This document shows, in pieces, positions 54,336 to 63,390 of a stretch of 64,000 nt of DNA. The notes beneath the pieces are model-generated. The model saw nothing but the letters and a program-made list of their open reading frames with translations. It had not been told where the DNA came from and did not search any database. Made by a program: the position numbers and the translations under genes. This DNA comes from Paenibacillus ehimensis NBRC 15659 (GTDB lineage Bacteria; Bacillota; Bacilli; Paenibacillales; NBRC-103111). Location: NCBI RefSeq assembly GCF_004000785.1, contig NZ_BILX01000021.1, positions 36,588 to 100,587 on the forward strand, given 5' to 3'. The first letter of the stretch is position 1, and each line of letters opens with the position of its first letter.

Positions 54336-54668
54336 ATGCCAGACAGCCCATTCGAAGGCGAGACGCAGACCGTCTACGAGCTTGAAACGCGCGACGCGGA
54401 GGCATTCAACCGGTGCAAGGACCGCATTCACAGCATATGCACCGAGTATTTGCACAGGCCCGTGCGCGTATATACGGTTCATGGGCACAGCTACGAAGGC
54501 ACGATCGTGAATGTCGACGATCATTATGTGTATTTGCAATTGTCTCCGGAGCACGGCCGAGCCCTGCTTCCCGGCCCGTATGCTTATCCGTTTTACAACC
54601 CCTACTACAGCAATGTGATATTGCCGCTCGTCCTATTCGATTTACTGGCCATCTCGCTCCTCGTGTAG
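54336..54668 (+). CDS. Small protein with LSm-like core, unknown function
   Basis: This 110-residue protein has an acidic N-terminus, a helix (EAFNRCKDRIHSICTEYL), then RPVRVYTVHGHSYEGTIVNVDDHYVYL, whose strand-turn-strand pattern with G-x-V-D resembles the Sm1 motif of LSm/Hfq-like beta barrels. A tyrosine/proline-rich stretch (PYAYPFYNPYYSN) precedes a hydrophobic C-terminus (VILPLVLFDLLAISLLV) that could be a membrane anchor. GGAGGTG precedes the ATG. CATACAAT (54291-54298) matches a sigma-E -10 but no fitting -35 was found. I do not recognise a named family. Confidence 0.65.
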   Translation: MPDSPFEGETQTVYELETRDAEAFNRCKDRIHSICTEYLHRPVRVYTVHGHSYEGTIVNVDDHYVYLQLSPEHGRALLPGPYAYPFYNPYYSNVILPLVLFDLLAISLLV

Positions 54669-54705
54669 CCGGACGGTGTCGTGGAAAACATGCGCGGCCG
54701 GGCAG

Positions 54706-54752
54706 AAAAAAGTCCGTTTCCCACCGCACAAGGTGTGAAAACGGACTTTTTC
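54706..54752. terminator. Bidirectional terminator
   Basis: AAAAAGTCCGTTTTC-type stem (54706-54720) with AAAACGGACTTTTT (54738-54752), inner CACC/GGTG, and A/T tails on both sides. It serves the convergent LSm-like gene and the small membrane-protein gene. Confidence 0.85.
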
Positions 54753-54753
54753 G

Positions 54754-55035
54754 CTATTTTTTGATCTGCAAAAGGCTGCGCCTTCCCTGCAGCGATTGCT
54801 CCAGCCGCCATCTTTTCATTCGTTTGATCTTGAGCAGCTCCCGCTTCGTTTCCTCCTCCACGCCAAGCAGCTCGTGCAGATGCGCGGCAGTGACGAGCAG
54901 CGCAAAGGCGATCCATCCTGCGCCGAATACGGCAGCCAGCGTCCAGCCCCCGCCGAAATCGAGCCGCGGTACGGCGTAAAGCATCATGCCCAGCGTCAGG
55001 GCCAACGCCACGATACTTCGGGTCCCCTTCAACAT
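54754..55035 (-). CDS. Small two-helix membrane protein, unknown function
   Basis: This 93-residue protein has two TM segments (about 8-25 and 32-52) followed by a charged, basic cytoplasmic tail (VEEETKRELLKIKRMKRW). The ATG at 55035 has GGGGAGG 8 nt upstream. There are no recognised motifs. It lies alone between the acyltransferase and a terminator. Confidence 0.55.
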   Translation of the reverse strand: MLKGTRSIVALALTLGMMLYAVPRLDFGGGWTLAAVFGAGWIAFALLVTAAHLHELLGVEEETKRELLKIKRMKRWRLEQSLQGRRSLLQIKK

Positions 55036-55117
55036 CCCAGCCTCCCCTCGTACAACTTGTACGATACATTGTATGAGGGTCCCGGCCAAAATAGCACCTT
55101 GGTCGCGTACGCTTCGC

Positions 55118-56263
55118 TTAAGCGCTCCCGCCGGGGCTTGGCTTCGGCTTCCTGCGGCGGAACGGCCGCATCGCTTGCCCGTACAGGAACGTAGCGATCC
55201 ACGGAATCGTCAGGCTAAGCGCGAACGCCCCCAATATATAGGCATGATAAGCCGACATCGACCCGCTCTGCGGAAGGACATGCGTTTTGTAATAGGTCAG
55301 CACCGCCGGATGCGCCAAATAAATGCCGAACGAGGCGGCTCCGAGCGCCATGAGCACGCGCGACGCCGCTTTGGCCCGCTCCAGCAGCAGCTGTCCCAGA
55401 CGGATCAGGCTCATGGCGGCAAAAGCCGCATAAGCGAAAAACAGCCCCTGATACCACGGGTGGGCCAGAACGACGTTCAGCCTAACTTCCATCTGGAACA
55501 AGCCCATGAAGCCGAAGCCCAGCACTACCGTCAGCGGCAGCACCCAGACGAAGTGCTTGCGAATCCAGCCCGAGAACGCTTCGTAATGGAGACCGATCCA
55601 TCCGCCCAGCGTAAACATGCTGAAATAGTTGATGCAGAGCGAGGGCATATGGCCGAACGGCTCCACCCAGTTGTGATACGCATAAAACCCGGCCTGAATC
55701 AGCAGGCCGATCCAGATCAAGCCGCTGCGGAACCAGCGGAATGCCCGGCACATCCACATCAGCAGAGGAAACAGCAAATAAAACTGGACGATGATGACCA
55801 TAAAGTACAAGTGGTACGAAGCATCCGCCCACGGCAGCAAATCCAAAAATTCGCCCGTGTTCCAGTGCAGGCTGTCCCGGTAGAAAATCCATTGATTGTA
55901 CAAGTAATAAAAGGCCGACCAGACCAGATACGGGTACAGCACCTGCTTGACCCGCCTCAAATAAAACTGCAGCGCCTGCTTGCCGCCGAAGTCGTCCTGA
56001 TAACGGTAAAACAGCACCAGACCGCTGATCAGAATAAACACCGGCACGGCAAAATTGGCAAGCTTGTTGAGCGCCAGATACATCGCCTGGGACCCGCTGC
56101 CCGGCGGCAGCTCGACTGTCGCATCGGACGTCGAGTGAATGAGCACGACCGCAAGAATGGCGACGGCCCGGACGATGTCCAGCTCCAGCAGCTTCGGTTT
56201 CGATTTCCGTTTCGTTTCTGTCACGTGCGATTCTTTTCCCTTCTTACGTAAGTTCATAGGCAT
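55118..56263 (-). CDS. Acyltransferase 3 family membrane protein (OafA/YrhL type)
   Basis: This 381-residue protein has about ten TM segments and the acyltransferase-3 opening LLELDIVRAVAILAVVLIHSTSD, whose R and H are the conserved active-site residues. PVFILISGLVLFY follows. Such proteins O-acylate cell-wall or surface polysaccharides. The ATG at 56263 has GGAG at 7 nt; a GTG near 56224 is an alternative. A basic C-terminal tail (RPFRRRKPKPSPGG) ends it. Substrate unknown. Confidence 0.82.
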   Translation of the reverse strand: MPMNLRKKGKESHVTETKRKSKPKLLELDIVRAVAILAVVLIHSTSDATVELPPGSGSQAMYLALNKLANFAVPVFILISGLVLFYRYQDDFGGKQALQFYLRRVKQVLYPYLVWSAFYYLYNQWIFYRDSLHWNTGEFLDLLPWADASYHLYFMVIIVQFYLLFPLLMWMCRAFRWFRSGLIWIGLLIQAGFYAYHNWVEPFGHMPSLCINYFSMFTLGGWIGLHYEAFSGWIRKHFVWVLPLTVVLGFGFMGLFQMEVRLNVVLAHPWYQGLFFAYAAFAAMSLIRLGQLLLERAKAASRVLMALGAASFGIYLAHPAVLTYYKTHVLPQSGSMSAYHAYILGAFALSLTIPWIATFLYGQAMRPFRRRKPKPSPGGSA

Positions 56264-56343
56264 ATGTACGCTCCAGCCATTGTAACATAACACCTTCGCG
56301 AAATGCATCCGCCAATGTTGAAAAATTTTCCATAAGCCATATC

Positions 56344-56395
56344 ACTTACATTTACTTATTATTACTTGCAACATTTAAGCATTTTCACTTATAAT
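56344..56395 (+). promoter_or_regulatory. Promoter and phased repeats upstream of deoR-HAD operon
   Basis: TTGCAA (56366-56371), 18 nt, TATAAT (56390-56395) is a good sigma-A promoter. ACTT occurs at 56344, 56354 and 56364 with exact 10-bp spacing, plus again at 56387 against the -10. This looks like a helically phased operator, perhaps for the DeoR protein itself. Confidence 0.6.
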
Positions 56396-56437
56396 GCGAT
56401 TAAAGCTATTGTCATCCTGCATCGGGAGGAGCCTGTC

Positions 56438-57211
56438 ATGTATCAGGAGGAACGCTTAATCGCCATTTTGCAGCACATGCAAGCGCATCAGCGTATTTCG
56501 GTGGAGGAGATCTGCGAGCTGTTTCAGGTTTCCCGGGATACGGCCCGCCGGGATATCGTCAAGCTGGAGGAGCAGGGAAAAATACTGCGCACGCGAGGGG
56601 GAGCGATCTGGCCTTCGCTGAATAAAGACATCTCGGGCTACCGCGACCGGCTGCAGGCGGAATCCGACGTGAAACGGGCCATCGGACGGCTTGCCGCTTC
56701 GCTGATCCACAGCGGCGACTATCTGTTCATGGACGCTTCGACGACGGTGCTTCATGCGGCTGAGCAGCTTCGAACCGACGGCCATGTCATTGTGACCAAC
56801 TCGATCGACATCGCCGGACTTCTCTCCCCCAAGCAAGGCAGCACCGTGCACCTGCTGGGCGGGGTCGTCCACCCGCACCACCGTTTTATTTCCGGCGCGA
56901 GGACGCTCGAAATGCTTCGCGACTATCAGGCCGACAAGCTGATCCTCGGCACCAGCGGGATGACGCCTGACGGACTGACCAACGCCTTCGAGGAGGAAGG
57001 CTATGTCATGAAGGAAATGATCCGCCGCGCCGATCAAGTGATCGTGCTGGCCGATCATACGAAGTTCGGTCTCCGCCAATTTTACCGGGTGGCGGGACTG
57101 GATTGCATCGACATTGTCATTACGGACCGGCCGCCTGCAGAACCGATGAGCGAAGCGCTGCGCCGGCACCATATCGAAATTCTCATCGCCGAGGAGGAGA
57201 ACGAACGATGA
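56438..57211 (+). CDS. DeoR-family transcriptional regulator
   Basis: This 257-residue repressor has an N-terminal DeoR helix-turn-helix (about 5-58, ISVEEICELFQVSRDTARRDIVKLEEQGKILRTRGGA in part RDTARRDIVKLEEQG) and a C-terminal sugar-phosphate-binding domain with FMDASTTVLHAAEQL and ILGTSGMTPDGLTNAFEEE. The ATG at 56438 has GGGAGGAG 6 nt upstream. It overlaps the HAD phosphatase by 4 nt, suggesting the effector is a phosphorylated sugar that the phosphatase removes. Confidence 0.9.
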   Translation: MYQEERLIAILQHMQAHQRISVEEICELFQVSRDTARRDIVKLEEQGKILRTRGGAIWPSLNKDISGYRDRLQAESDVKRAIGRLAASLIHSGDYLFMDASTTVLHAAEQLRTDGHVIVTNSIDIAGLLSPKQGSTVHLLGGVVHPHHRFISGARTLEMLRDYQADKLILGTSGMTPDGLTNAFEEEGYVMKEMIRRADQVIVLADHTKFGLRQFYRVAGLDCIDIVITDRPPAEPMSEALRRHHIEILIAEEENER

Positions 57212-58023
57212 TTAAACTGATCGTCAGCGATTTGGACGGCACGCTGCTGCTCGGGCACCGGACGATCCGTCCCGAGGACCGGCAGGCGCTGCACGACGCG
57301 ATCGGCCGCGGGGCGGCCGTCGCTTTCGCCTCCGGACGCATGCGCCCGGAGATTCAAAAGGTGATGGATACGGTCGGGATCACCGCCCACTGCATCTCGC
57401 AAAACGGCGCCTACGTGCACTCAGCCGACGGAGAATTGATCCGCCACCATGTGTTCGAACGCGAATTGATCGTCGAGCTCTCGCAGGCGGCCGAAGGGCT
57501 GCCGTTTCTCACGCTGCTCGCCGGACCCGACCGTTACATGACGGAACGGTGGACCGAGCATGCGCAGCGGCTGGCCCCGCGGCTGATGGCTCCTTTCGAG
57601 GCGGTGGAGGGCCTCCGGGCGCGGCTCGGACACGACCTCGTCTGCGGTAAAATTTCATTCATGGGCGACGTCGGACGGCTTCGTGAATTTCAGCGCACGC
57701 TGCTGGAGCGATACGGCGAAGCGGTCGACGCGTATATTTCGGACATCGATTGTTTGGATGTCATGCCCAAGGGCAGCTCCAAAGGAAGCGGCCTGCTTGC
57801 CCTTCTGGAAAAGCTCGACATCCGTCCGGAAGAAACGGCGTGCTTCGGCGACGCCTTCAACGATTTGTCCATGTTTGCGGTAACGCCGCACAGCTTCGCC
57901 ATGGCTTCAAGCCACCCGGACGTACAAGCCCGTGCTTTTCGTACCGTGCCGTATATTTCCGAAGCGGTGCGGTGGATCGACGGGTACAACGCCGGGGCGC
58001 TCGCAGGCGCCGAGAACCGCTAA
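57208..58023 (+). CDS. HAD-superfamily phosphatase, Cof/IIB type
   Basis: This 271-residue HAD-IIB hydrolase has all four motifs: D8 and D10 in VSDLDGTLL, a threonine/serine in FASGRMRP, K in MPKGSSKGSGL, and FGDAFNDLSMF. It carries the C2-type cap. Cof-type enzymes dephosphorylate sugar phosphates or cofactors. The ATGA overlap with deoR couples their translation. Its stop overlaps the convergent gerC stop by 4 nt. Confidence 0.9.
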   Translation: MIKLIVSDLDGTLLLGHRTIRPEDRQALHDAIGRGAAVAFASGRMRPEIQKVMDTVGITAHCISQNGAYVHSADGELIRHHVFERELIVELSQAAEGLPFLTLLAGPDRYMTERWTEHAQRLAPRLMAPFEAVEGLRARLGHDLVCGKISFMGDVGRLREFQRTLLERYGEAVDAYISDIDCLDVMPKGSSKGSGLLALLEKLDIRPEETACFGDAFNDLSMFAVTPHSFAMASSHPDVQARAFRTVPYISEAVRWIDGYNAGALAGAENR

Positions 58024-59156
58024 TCCGTCTGGCCGGTCCGCAAAATTGTCGTCACCACTTCGACGCGCACCTTGGCTTTCGGATACAGCTGCTTCCATTT
58101 GTCCGCAGTCAGGCCGCTGCCTCTAAGCTGCGCCCGGTACTTCTGCCCGAAGCCGACGGGATCGACGTTCAACTTCTGCGTTTTGGCGATAAACGCCATC
58201 GCGTTAGCTTGAACCGCCTTGCTGGCTTCGCGCTCCAATACTTCGATCACCTGCCGGTTCCGCAGATTGACCGGCGACGATATTTCCTGCAGCCTCCCGC
58301 TCATGTGCACCTGCACCGTGAACGCCGGCTGCTTCGCGTTGGTCAACCGGATCCGGCTTTCGCTTTTCACCGAATCGAGCACAAGATAAATCTGCTTCTG
58401 CCCTTTGGACGGGGAGGCGATGGACCTGAGCGCTTCCGGCGATAGGCCGATCTCCGTCATACCGGAGCGGAACGGCTCCCGCAATAGCCGCAGATAAAAA
58501 ATTTCGCGCAGCGGCAGCGTAGCGACCATGCGGTCTCCCCGGAATAATGCGGCCCCGTATAAAATGATCTCGTTATTCCGTTGAACGATGTAGGGCAGCA
58601 CCGGGTCTTTCCCCGGGGAGTACAGATCGCGGATGTATTCGTGCAAAATCGGAGAGACCATTTCCTCATTTTCTACGTTGTGCTGGATCGATTGAAACAA
58701 ATATTCGCCGATATTGCTGATCTCCGGGTACCGTCTCGTCAAGAGATCGTAGGCCCGTCCTTTGGAAACGGCCAAATAGACGGCCGAGCCGACCTCCGGA
58801 TCGCGCAGCATCGTATCGACCAGCTCGGTCAAGCCTTTGCGCGCCAAATCCTCATGGTAGACGATGACCCGGAGCTGGCCCGAGGTCAGCTTTTTACGCG
58901 ATTCGGCGTTATTGTTGTACCGAAGCCCTTTGCTCGTATACGCGGTCGACGTAATCACATTGGAGCGCTCCCTTGCTCCCGGGTCGATCTCGTAGAGCAC
59001 CGAGGTGCCAAGAATTTTGTCTCCGGGGGCTTCGTCGTATCCGGCGGCAATGACCAGCCCGAGCCGCTCCAGCACCCGGGTCTGCACGCAGCCCGCCGCG
59101 GCGGAAGCCGCCAGCAGAAGCATGGCCGCCATCATGACCGTTCGTTTCAGCTTCAT
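58020..59156 (-). CDS. Spore germination lipoprotein, GerC family
   Basis: This 378-residue lipoprotein has a signal peptide ending in AAAGC (lipobox) and the GerAC/GerKC layout, with LGLVIAAGYDEAPGDKI near the N-terminus and the conserved RVIVYHEDLARKGL region. It is the C subunit of a germinant receptor in the spore inner membrane. Start at 59156 overlaps the gerB stop (ATGA) and has AAAGGAG. Confidence 0.9.
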   Translation of the reverse strand: MKLKRTVMMAAMLLLAASAAAGCVQTRVLERLGLVIAAGYDEAPGDKILGTSVLYEIDPGARERSNVITSTAYTSKGLRYNNNAESRKKLTSGQLRVIVYHEDLARKGLTELVDTMLRDPEVGSAVYLAVSKGRAYDLLTRRYPEISNIGEYLFQSIQHNVENEEMVSPILHEYIRDLYSPGKDPVLPYIVQRNNEIILYGAALFRGDRMVATLPLREIFYLRLLREPFRSGMTEIGLSPEALRSIASPSKGQKQIYLVLDSVKSESRIRLTNAKQPAFTVQVHMSGRLQEISSPVNLRNRQVIEVLEREASKAVQANAMAFIAKTQKLNVDPVGFGQKYRAQLRGSGLTADKWKQLYPKAKVRVEVVTTILRTGQTD

Positions 59157-60256
59157 CCCTCCGCTCCTTTCTTCTTCCCGCGGCCGCGCTTCCATCGGAC
59201 AAGCGCAAACAGCGCGATGGGATACAGCCAAAGAAGATAAATTCCGATTTCCCCCAGCAGATTGGACATCCACTCCACATCCTCTTGCGTAAAAAGCAGC
59301 TCCGACGACAGCACGAAGATCAAGCAGCATGCATAGAGGGCATACTTTTGCTTCACTTTGAAGACGGAACGCATGCCGCGCGTCGATACCCACAGCAGCA
59401 CCAGATTGTTCGGCAGCACCAGAATCATCCAATAGGCCGCCCCGACAATCTCGAAACGTTCAACGAACGGAATTTGCGCGATTTTGTACCAGGAGTAAGT
59501 TGCCCAAACCGTATGCTTAAGCTGCTCCCCTCCATAAAACACAATGGCATTGATCAGCAGCGTACAGTAAGTGAACACCGTAAAAACGATCGCCAGCTGA
59601 GAATACTTCTGCACCTTGTGCTTATCCCGGATGAACGGGTACAAAAAGCAAACAAGCTCATAGCCGAGCATCGGATAGGTTGCAGCGCGCATGCCGTTTA
59701 GAATTTGCCCGGGCCTGGCCTCGAACAGCGGAAGCAGCTGATCGACCTGCGCATATTTCCACGGAAAATAGTACAGCAGGAACACCCAGAGCCACAAAAT
59801 AAACGACACGACCGCAAACCCTGCAACAACCTGGATTCCCCCGGTCACGCCGTACAGAAACAGCAGGCTCATCAGCGTATTGAACAGCCAGCTGTTCATC
59901 TCCGGAAAAAGCCAGGTATGGACGACTTCGGTATACGAATGGAGCACGGTAAAGCAAAGCATAAAAAAATAGAGCACGAACGCGAAATTGAACAGCTTGC
60001 CCAGCCAGCGGCCGAAAAGCTCCTGGTGAATCTGATACAAATCGTGGTCCGGATAATGCTCCATCGTCTTGATCATCGCATACAAGGCCGCGCTGACCAG
60101 CAAACCGTTTATAATCATGCATACCCAGGCGTCGTGGCCGGCCGCGATGTAAACGTTTCGTTGAAAGTTTTGCGCGGGATCGCCAAGCTGCGTCCCCGAA
60201 ATGATGAAGAAAAGGACGTAAGCGTTGAGCGGCTTCGTCCGTTTGCTGGTCTTCAC
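59153..60256 (-). CDS. Spore germination permease-like protein, GerB family
   Basis: This 367-residue protein has about ten TM segments and the APC-fold GerAB/GerKB signature (FFIISGTQLGDPAQN, TWLFPEMNSWL). The B subunit is thought to bind the germinant. It starts with GTG at 60256, overlapping the gerA stop by 4 nt (GTGA), and overlaps gerC likewise. Confidence 0.9.
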   Translation of the reverse strand: MKTSKRTKPLNAYVLFFIISGTQLGDPAQNFQRNVYIAAGHDAWVCMIINGLLVSAALYAMIKTMEHYPDHDLYQIHQELFGRWLGKLFNFAFVLYFFMLCFTVLHSYTEVVHTWLFPEMNSWLFNTLMSLLFLYGVTGGIQVVAGFAVVSFILWLWVFLLYYFPWKYAQVDQLLPLFEARPGQILNGMRAATYPMLGYELVCFLYPFIRDKHKVQKYSQLAIVFTVFTYCTLLINAIVFYGGEQLKHTVWATYSWYKIAQIPFVERFEIVGAAYWMILVLPNNLVLLWVSTRGMRSVFKVKQKYALYACCLIFVLSSELLFTQEDVEWMSNLLGEIGIYLLWLYPIALFALVRWKRGRGKKKGAEG

Positions 60257-61668
60257 CGGGAATCACCTGCCGGTTCTTCGTAGATGTCCTGACGCAGGCT
60301 CCGCAAGCTGAGGGGCAGCTTGGTTTGCCTTTTCCCGACATGAAACGGATAGAGCGGGTACAAGTAGGACTGGCCGACGCTCTTGACACGCAGCAGATGC
60401 AGCAGAACGAAGCTGACGCCCGTCATGATCCCGACCGCCCCCCACGCCCCGGCCAGCAGCAGCATCGGAAAGCGCAAAATGCGGATCGCCGCCCCCATGA
60501 TATAGACCGGGGTAATAAAAGACGAGAGCGCGGCCAGCGCGACGATGATAATCAGAATATTGCTGGTAAAACCGGCTTGAACGGCCGCTTGTCCGATGAC
60601 GATACCGCCGACGATGCCCATCGTCTGACCGACCTTGGTCGGAAGCCGCGCCCCCGCCTCCCGCAGCAGCTCGATGATGAACTCCAGCAGCAGCGCCTCC
60701 ATCAGCGGAGGAAAAGGCACCTTGGACCGCGATTGCGCCAGCGGCACCAGCATATTGGATGGAATCAGCTGGTAATGGTACGTCAAGGCGGCCACGTACA
60801 ACGGCGTGAAAAAAACCGAGATGAAAATAGCGGCCAAGCGGAGCAGCCGCAAAAAGAACGCCATGTTTGTGCGCAAATAGCGGTCTTCGGCCGATTTGAA
60901 AAAGTCGAAAAAGCGCGACGGCCCCAGCAGTGCGAACGGACTGCCGTCGACCAGAATAACCAGGCGGCCTTCGATCAAGTTCAATACGATCCGGTCGGGC
61001 CGCTCGCTGGAAATCATTTGCGGAAACAGCGATTCGGGATTGTCGTCGATTTTTTGCAAAAGCATCGAGCTGTCGGTAATGCCTTCGAATTTCACGTTCG
61101 CCAGCTTGTCTTTCATTAAGGAAACTTCCTCGATCGGAGCAACGCCCTCCATGTAAAGCAGCATCACTTCGGTGTGCGTGCTTTCGCCGATTTGGTACGA
61201 CGCATAGCGGAGTCTCGTGTCCGGCAAATATTGCCGGATCAAAGAGATATTCGTTTGAAGCGACTCGGTCAGCGCCACCTGCGGGCCCATAATCTGCGAT
61301 TCGACCTCGGGGCTCGTGGCGCTGCGGTCGATCTTCAGCGCCGTGTTGAGCAAATAGCCTCCGCGCTCCGCGGTGGAGAGAAGCAAGGTCCAACCGGAGA
61401 TCAACCGTTTCACCACCCGGTCGATATCCCCCGCCTTCTCCTGCTGGTCCACCGGCAAATGGCGAATGAGCGTCTCCAAGGTGAATCCTCCGGGCGCTTT
61501 TTCCTGCATGGGAGGAATCACTTGCGTCTGCAAAATTTTGGCGTCGGCCAAGTCTCCGAAGTACAGCAGCAACCATGTCCCTTGCGCATTCGGGATGCTC
61601 CGCGTCTGCAGCTGACCGTGCCGCTCCAGAACGGAACGCAAAGTCTCAAATGGATCTTGCTCCGGCAT
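60253..61668 (-). CDS. Spore germination protein, GerA family
   Basis: This 471-residue A subunit has a soluble N-terminal domain (about 1-260) and a membrane domain with 4-5 TM segments. Family motifs include RPDRIVLNLIEGRLVILVDGSPFALL and PPLMEALLLEFIIELLREAG. It is first in gerA-gerB-gerC, expected to be transcribed in the forespore by sigma-G; I saw no clear sigma-G promoter in the 70 bp upstream. Start has GGGAGGAGGG. Germinant specificity cannot be read. Confidence 0.92.
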   Translation of the reverse strand: MPEQDPFETLRSVLERHGQLQTRSIPNAQGTWLLLYFGDLADAKILQTQVIPPMQEKAPGGFTLETLIRHLPVDQQEKAGDIDRVVKRLISGWTLLLSTAERGGYLLNTALKIDRSATSPEVESQIMGPQVALTESLQTNISLIRQYLPDTRLRYASYQIGESTHTEVMLLYMEGVAPIEEVSLMKDKLANVKFEGITDSSMLLQKIDDNPESLFPQMISSERPDRIVLNLIEGRLVILVDGSPFALLGPSRFFDFFKSAEDRYLRTNMAFFLRLLRLAAIFISVFFTPLYVAALTYHYQLIPSNMLVPLAQSRSKVPFPPLMEALLLEFIIELLREAGARLPTKVGQTMGIVGGIVIGQAAVQAGFTSNILIIIVALAALSSFITPVYIMGAAIRILRFPMLLLAGAWGAVGIMTGVSFVLLHLLRVKSVGQSYLYPLYPFHVGKRQTKLPLSLRSLRQDIYEEPAGDSR

Positions 61669-61895
61669 AAGTTCCCTCCTCCCGGCGATACATATCGCTT
61701 GTTAGGTTTTCCCTCCCCCGGCAAATGTATTCCAGTTAGGTGGGGAATCGGAAGGCATGCGGGCACTTGCCCGATCTGGGTGGTTTCTTTCACCAAGGGG
61801 TAAACGCCCTCATATATTGCAGTAGTTCGCTTCTCAATGTTCAAAGCATGTTGCGGCATGTCTTGCGGCAAGCCGGTGCTGGGAAGGAGTTCCGC

Positions 61896-63266
61896 ATGAA
61901 AAGAACAAAGGTGAAGATCCACATCCAAAGCGCCGGCACTTCCTCGGACGGTTCCGTTCTGACGCTCAGCGAATCTGTCGTGAAAAAATGGAAGATTCCG
62001 CTGCAGCAGCCTCTCCAACTCCGTTTCGGCTCTGCCCGGGAGGAGGTTTCGGTCATCTCTTCGTCCAAGGCCGGCGTGCTGCGCTTGAGCGGTTCGTTAG
62101 CTTCCAGATGGGGGCTTGCCCAAGGAGATGAGCTCTGTCTTCAATACAAAAACGGAACCCGTACGATTCATCTCGGCCCGCTGATCGGTGTCATGGTCAG
62201 CCGCGTTAACGCCAATTCCGCCGACAAGCTGTTCGGGGCGAACACCGCCTTTAGCCGCGAGCTCTCCGAGGCGTGCAGGCTGTATGGCGCATCGGTGTTT
62301 TTCAGCACGCCGGAGGATTTGCGCGGACAGAGCGACGAGGTTCGGGGATGGCGCATCAAGGCAACCGGCGGCTGGGAAAAAACGGCGTTTCCGGTGCCGC
62401 ACGTGCTGTATAACCGTCTGACCTCGCGCAAGCTGGAAAATCGGACCAACGTGCAGCAATTTGTGACGCAAGCCAAGAGCCGCCATAATACGTTGCTCTT
62501 CAACGAAAAGTATTTAAACAAGACGGAAGTGTTCGATGCCCTCCACAAGGAAACGAATCTGCAGCCGTACTTGCCAGAGTCGTATTTGATGCGGAACCTC
62601 CAGCTTCTCAAATCCATGTGCGCCAAGCATCCGACCGTGTTTCTCAAACCGATTACCGGCAGTCTCGGGAAAGGCATCATTCGGATAAAAAAGCAGCCGG
62701 GCGGATACATTTGTCATTTTACGAATCTGGGCGGCGCCCGCAAGCAGTCCTTTTCCACCCTTGGCAAGCTGTTCAGCGCCATCTCGGGCAAATTGAAAAG
62801 CCAACGCTATCAAATTCAGCAAGGGCTCGACTTGCTGACCGTGAACGGCCGGCCCGTCGATTTTCGGGCCTTGGTGCAGCGAGGGGACACCGGGCAATGG
62901 GGCATTACGTCCATCGTAGCCCGAATTGCCGGCACGCATCACTTCGTCTCCAATCTGGCGCGGGGCGGCACGCTGACAACGGTCAAGGACGCTCTGGGAC
63001 GCTCGGGGTCTACCGTAGCGGCGGGCGGCTTAGGCAAGCTGAGACGGGCCGCCATCCAAATTGCCAAGGGCATCGAAGCGCAGGTCCCAGGCCATTATGC
63101 CGAGCTCGGCATCGATCTGGCGATCGATACGAATGGCCGGGTATGGCTGCTTGAAGTCAACTCGAAGCCTTCGAAGGAGGACAATACGCCGCTGACGGCC
63201 GGGCGCAAGATCCGTCCCTCCGTCAAGAAGCTGGTGCAATACGCCCGCTTCGCGGCGAAGTTTTGA
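61896..63266 (+). CDS. YheC/YheD-family endospore coat-associated protein
   Basis: This 456-residue protein has an N-terminal beta-rich domain (about 1-105) and a C-terminal ATP-grasp fold with FLKPITGSLGKGIIRI (nucleotide-binding lysine and glycine-rich loop), RALVQRGDTGQWGITSIVARI and the metal-binding WLLEVNSKPS. These proteins are found in spore-formers and linked with the coat; the ligase reaction is unknown. GAAGGAG supports the ATG at 61896. A second family member follows. Confidence 0.85.
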   Translation: MKRTKVKIHIQSAGTSSDGSVLTLSESVVKKWKIPLQQPLQLRFGSAREEVSVISSSKAGVLRLSGSLASRWGLAQGDELCLQYKNGTRTIHLGPLIGVMVSRVNANSADKLFGANTAFSRELSEACRLYGASVFFSTPEDLRGQSDEVRGWRIKATGGWEKTAFPVPHVLYNRLTSRKLENRTNVQQFVTQAKSRHNTLLFNEKYLNKTEVFDALHKETNLQPYLPESYLMRNLQLLKSMCAKHPTVFLKPITGSLGKGIIRIKKQPGGYICHFTNLGGARKQSFSTLGKLFSAISGKLKSQRYQIQQGLDLLTVNGRPVDFRALVQRGDTGQWGITSIVARIAGTHHFVSNLARGGTLTTVKDALGRSGSTVAAGGLGKLRRAAIQIAKGIEAQVPGHYAELGIDLAIDTNGRVWLLEVNSKPSKEDNTPLTAGRKIRPSVKKLVQYARFAAKF

Positions 63267-63390
63267 CCGGTTCGCCAAGCTTCCGGACCCGGGCGAGCCG
63301 GAAAGCAGGTCTCCCCGAAAGCCTGCCCCCTTATACGGGATATCTCGGGGTTCTACAACGACGCAGCTTCAACGGATCGAGGTAAAGCGC

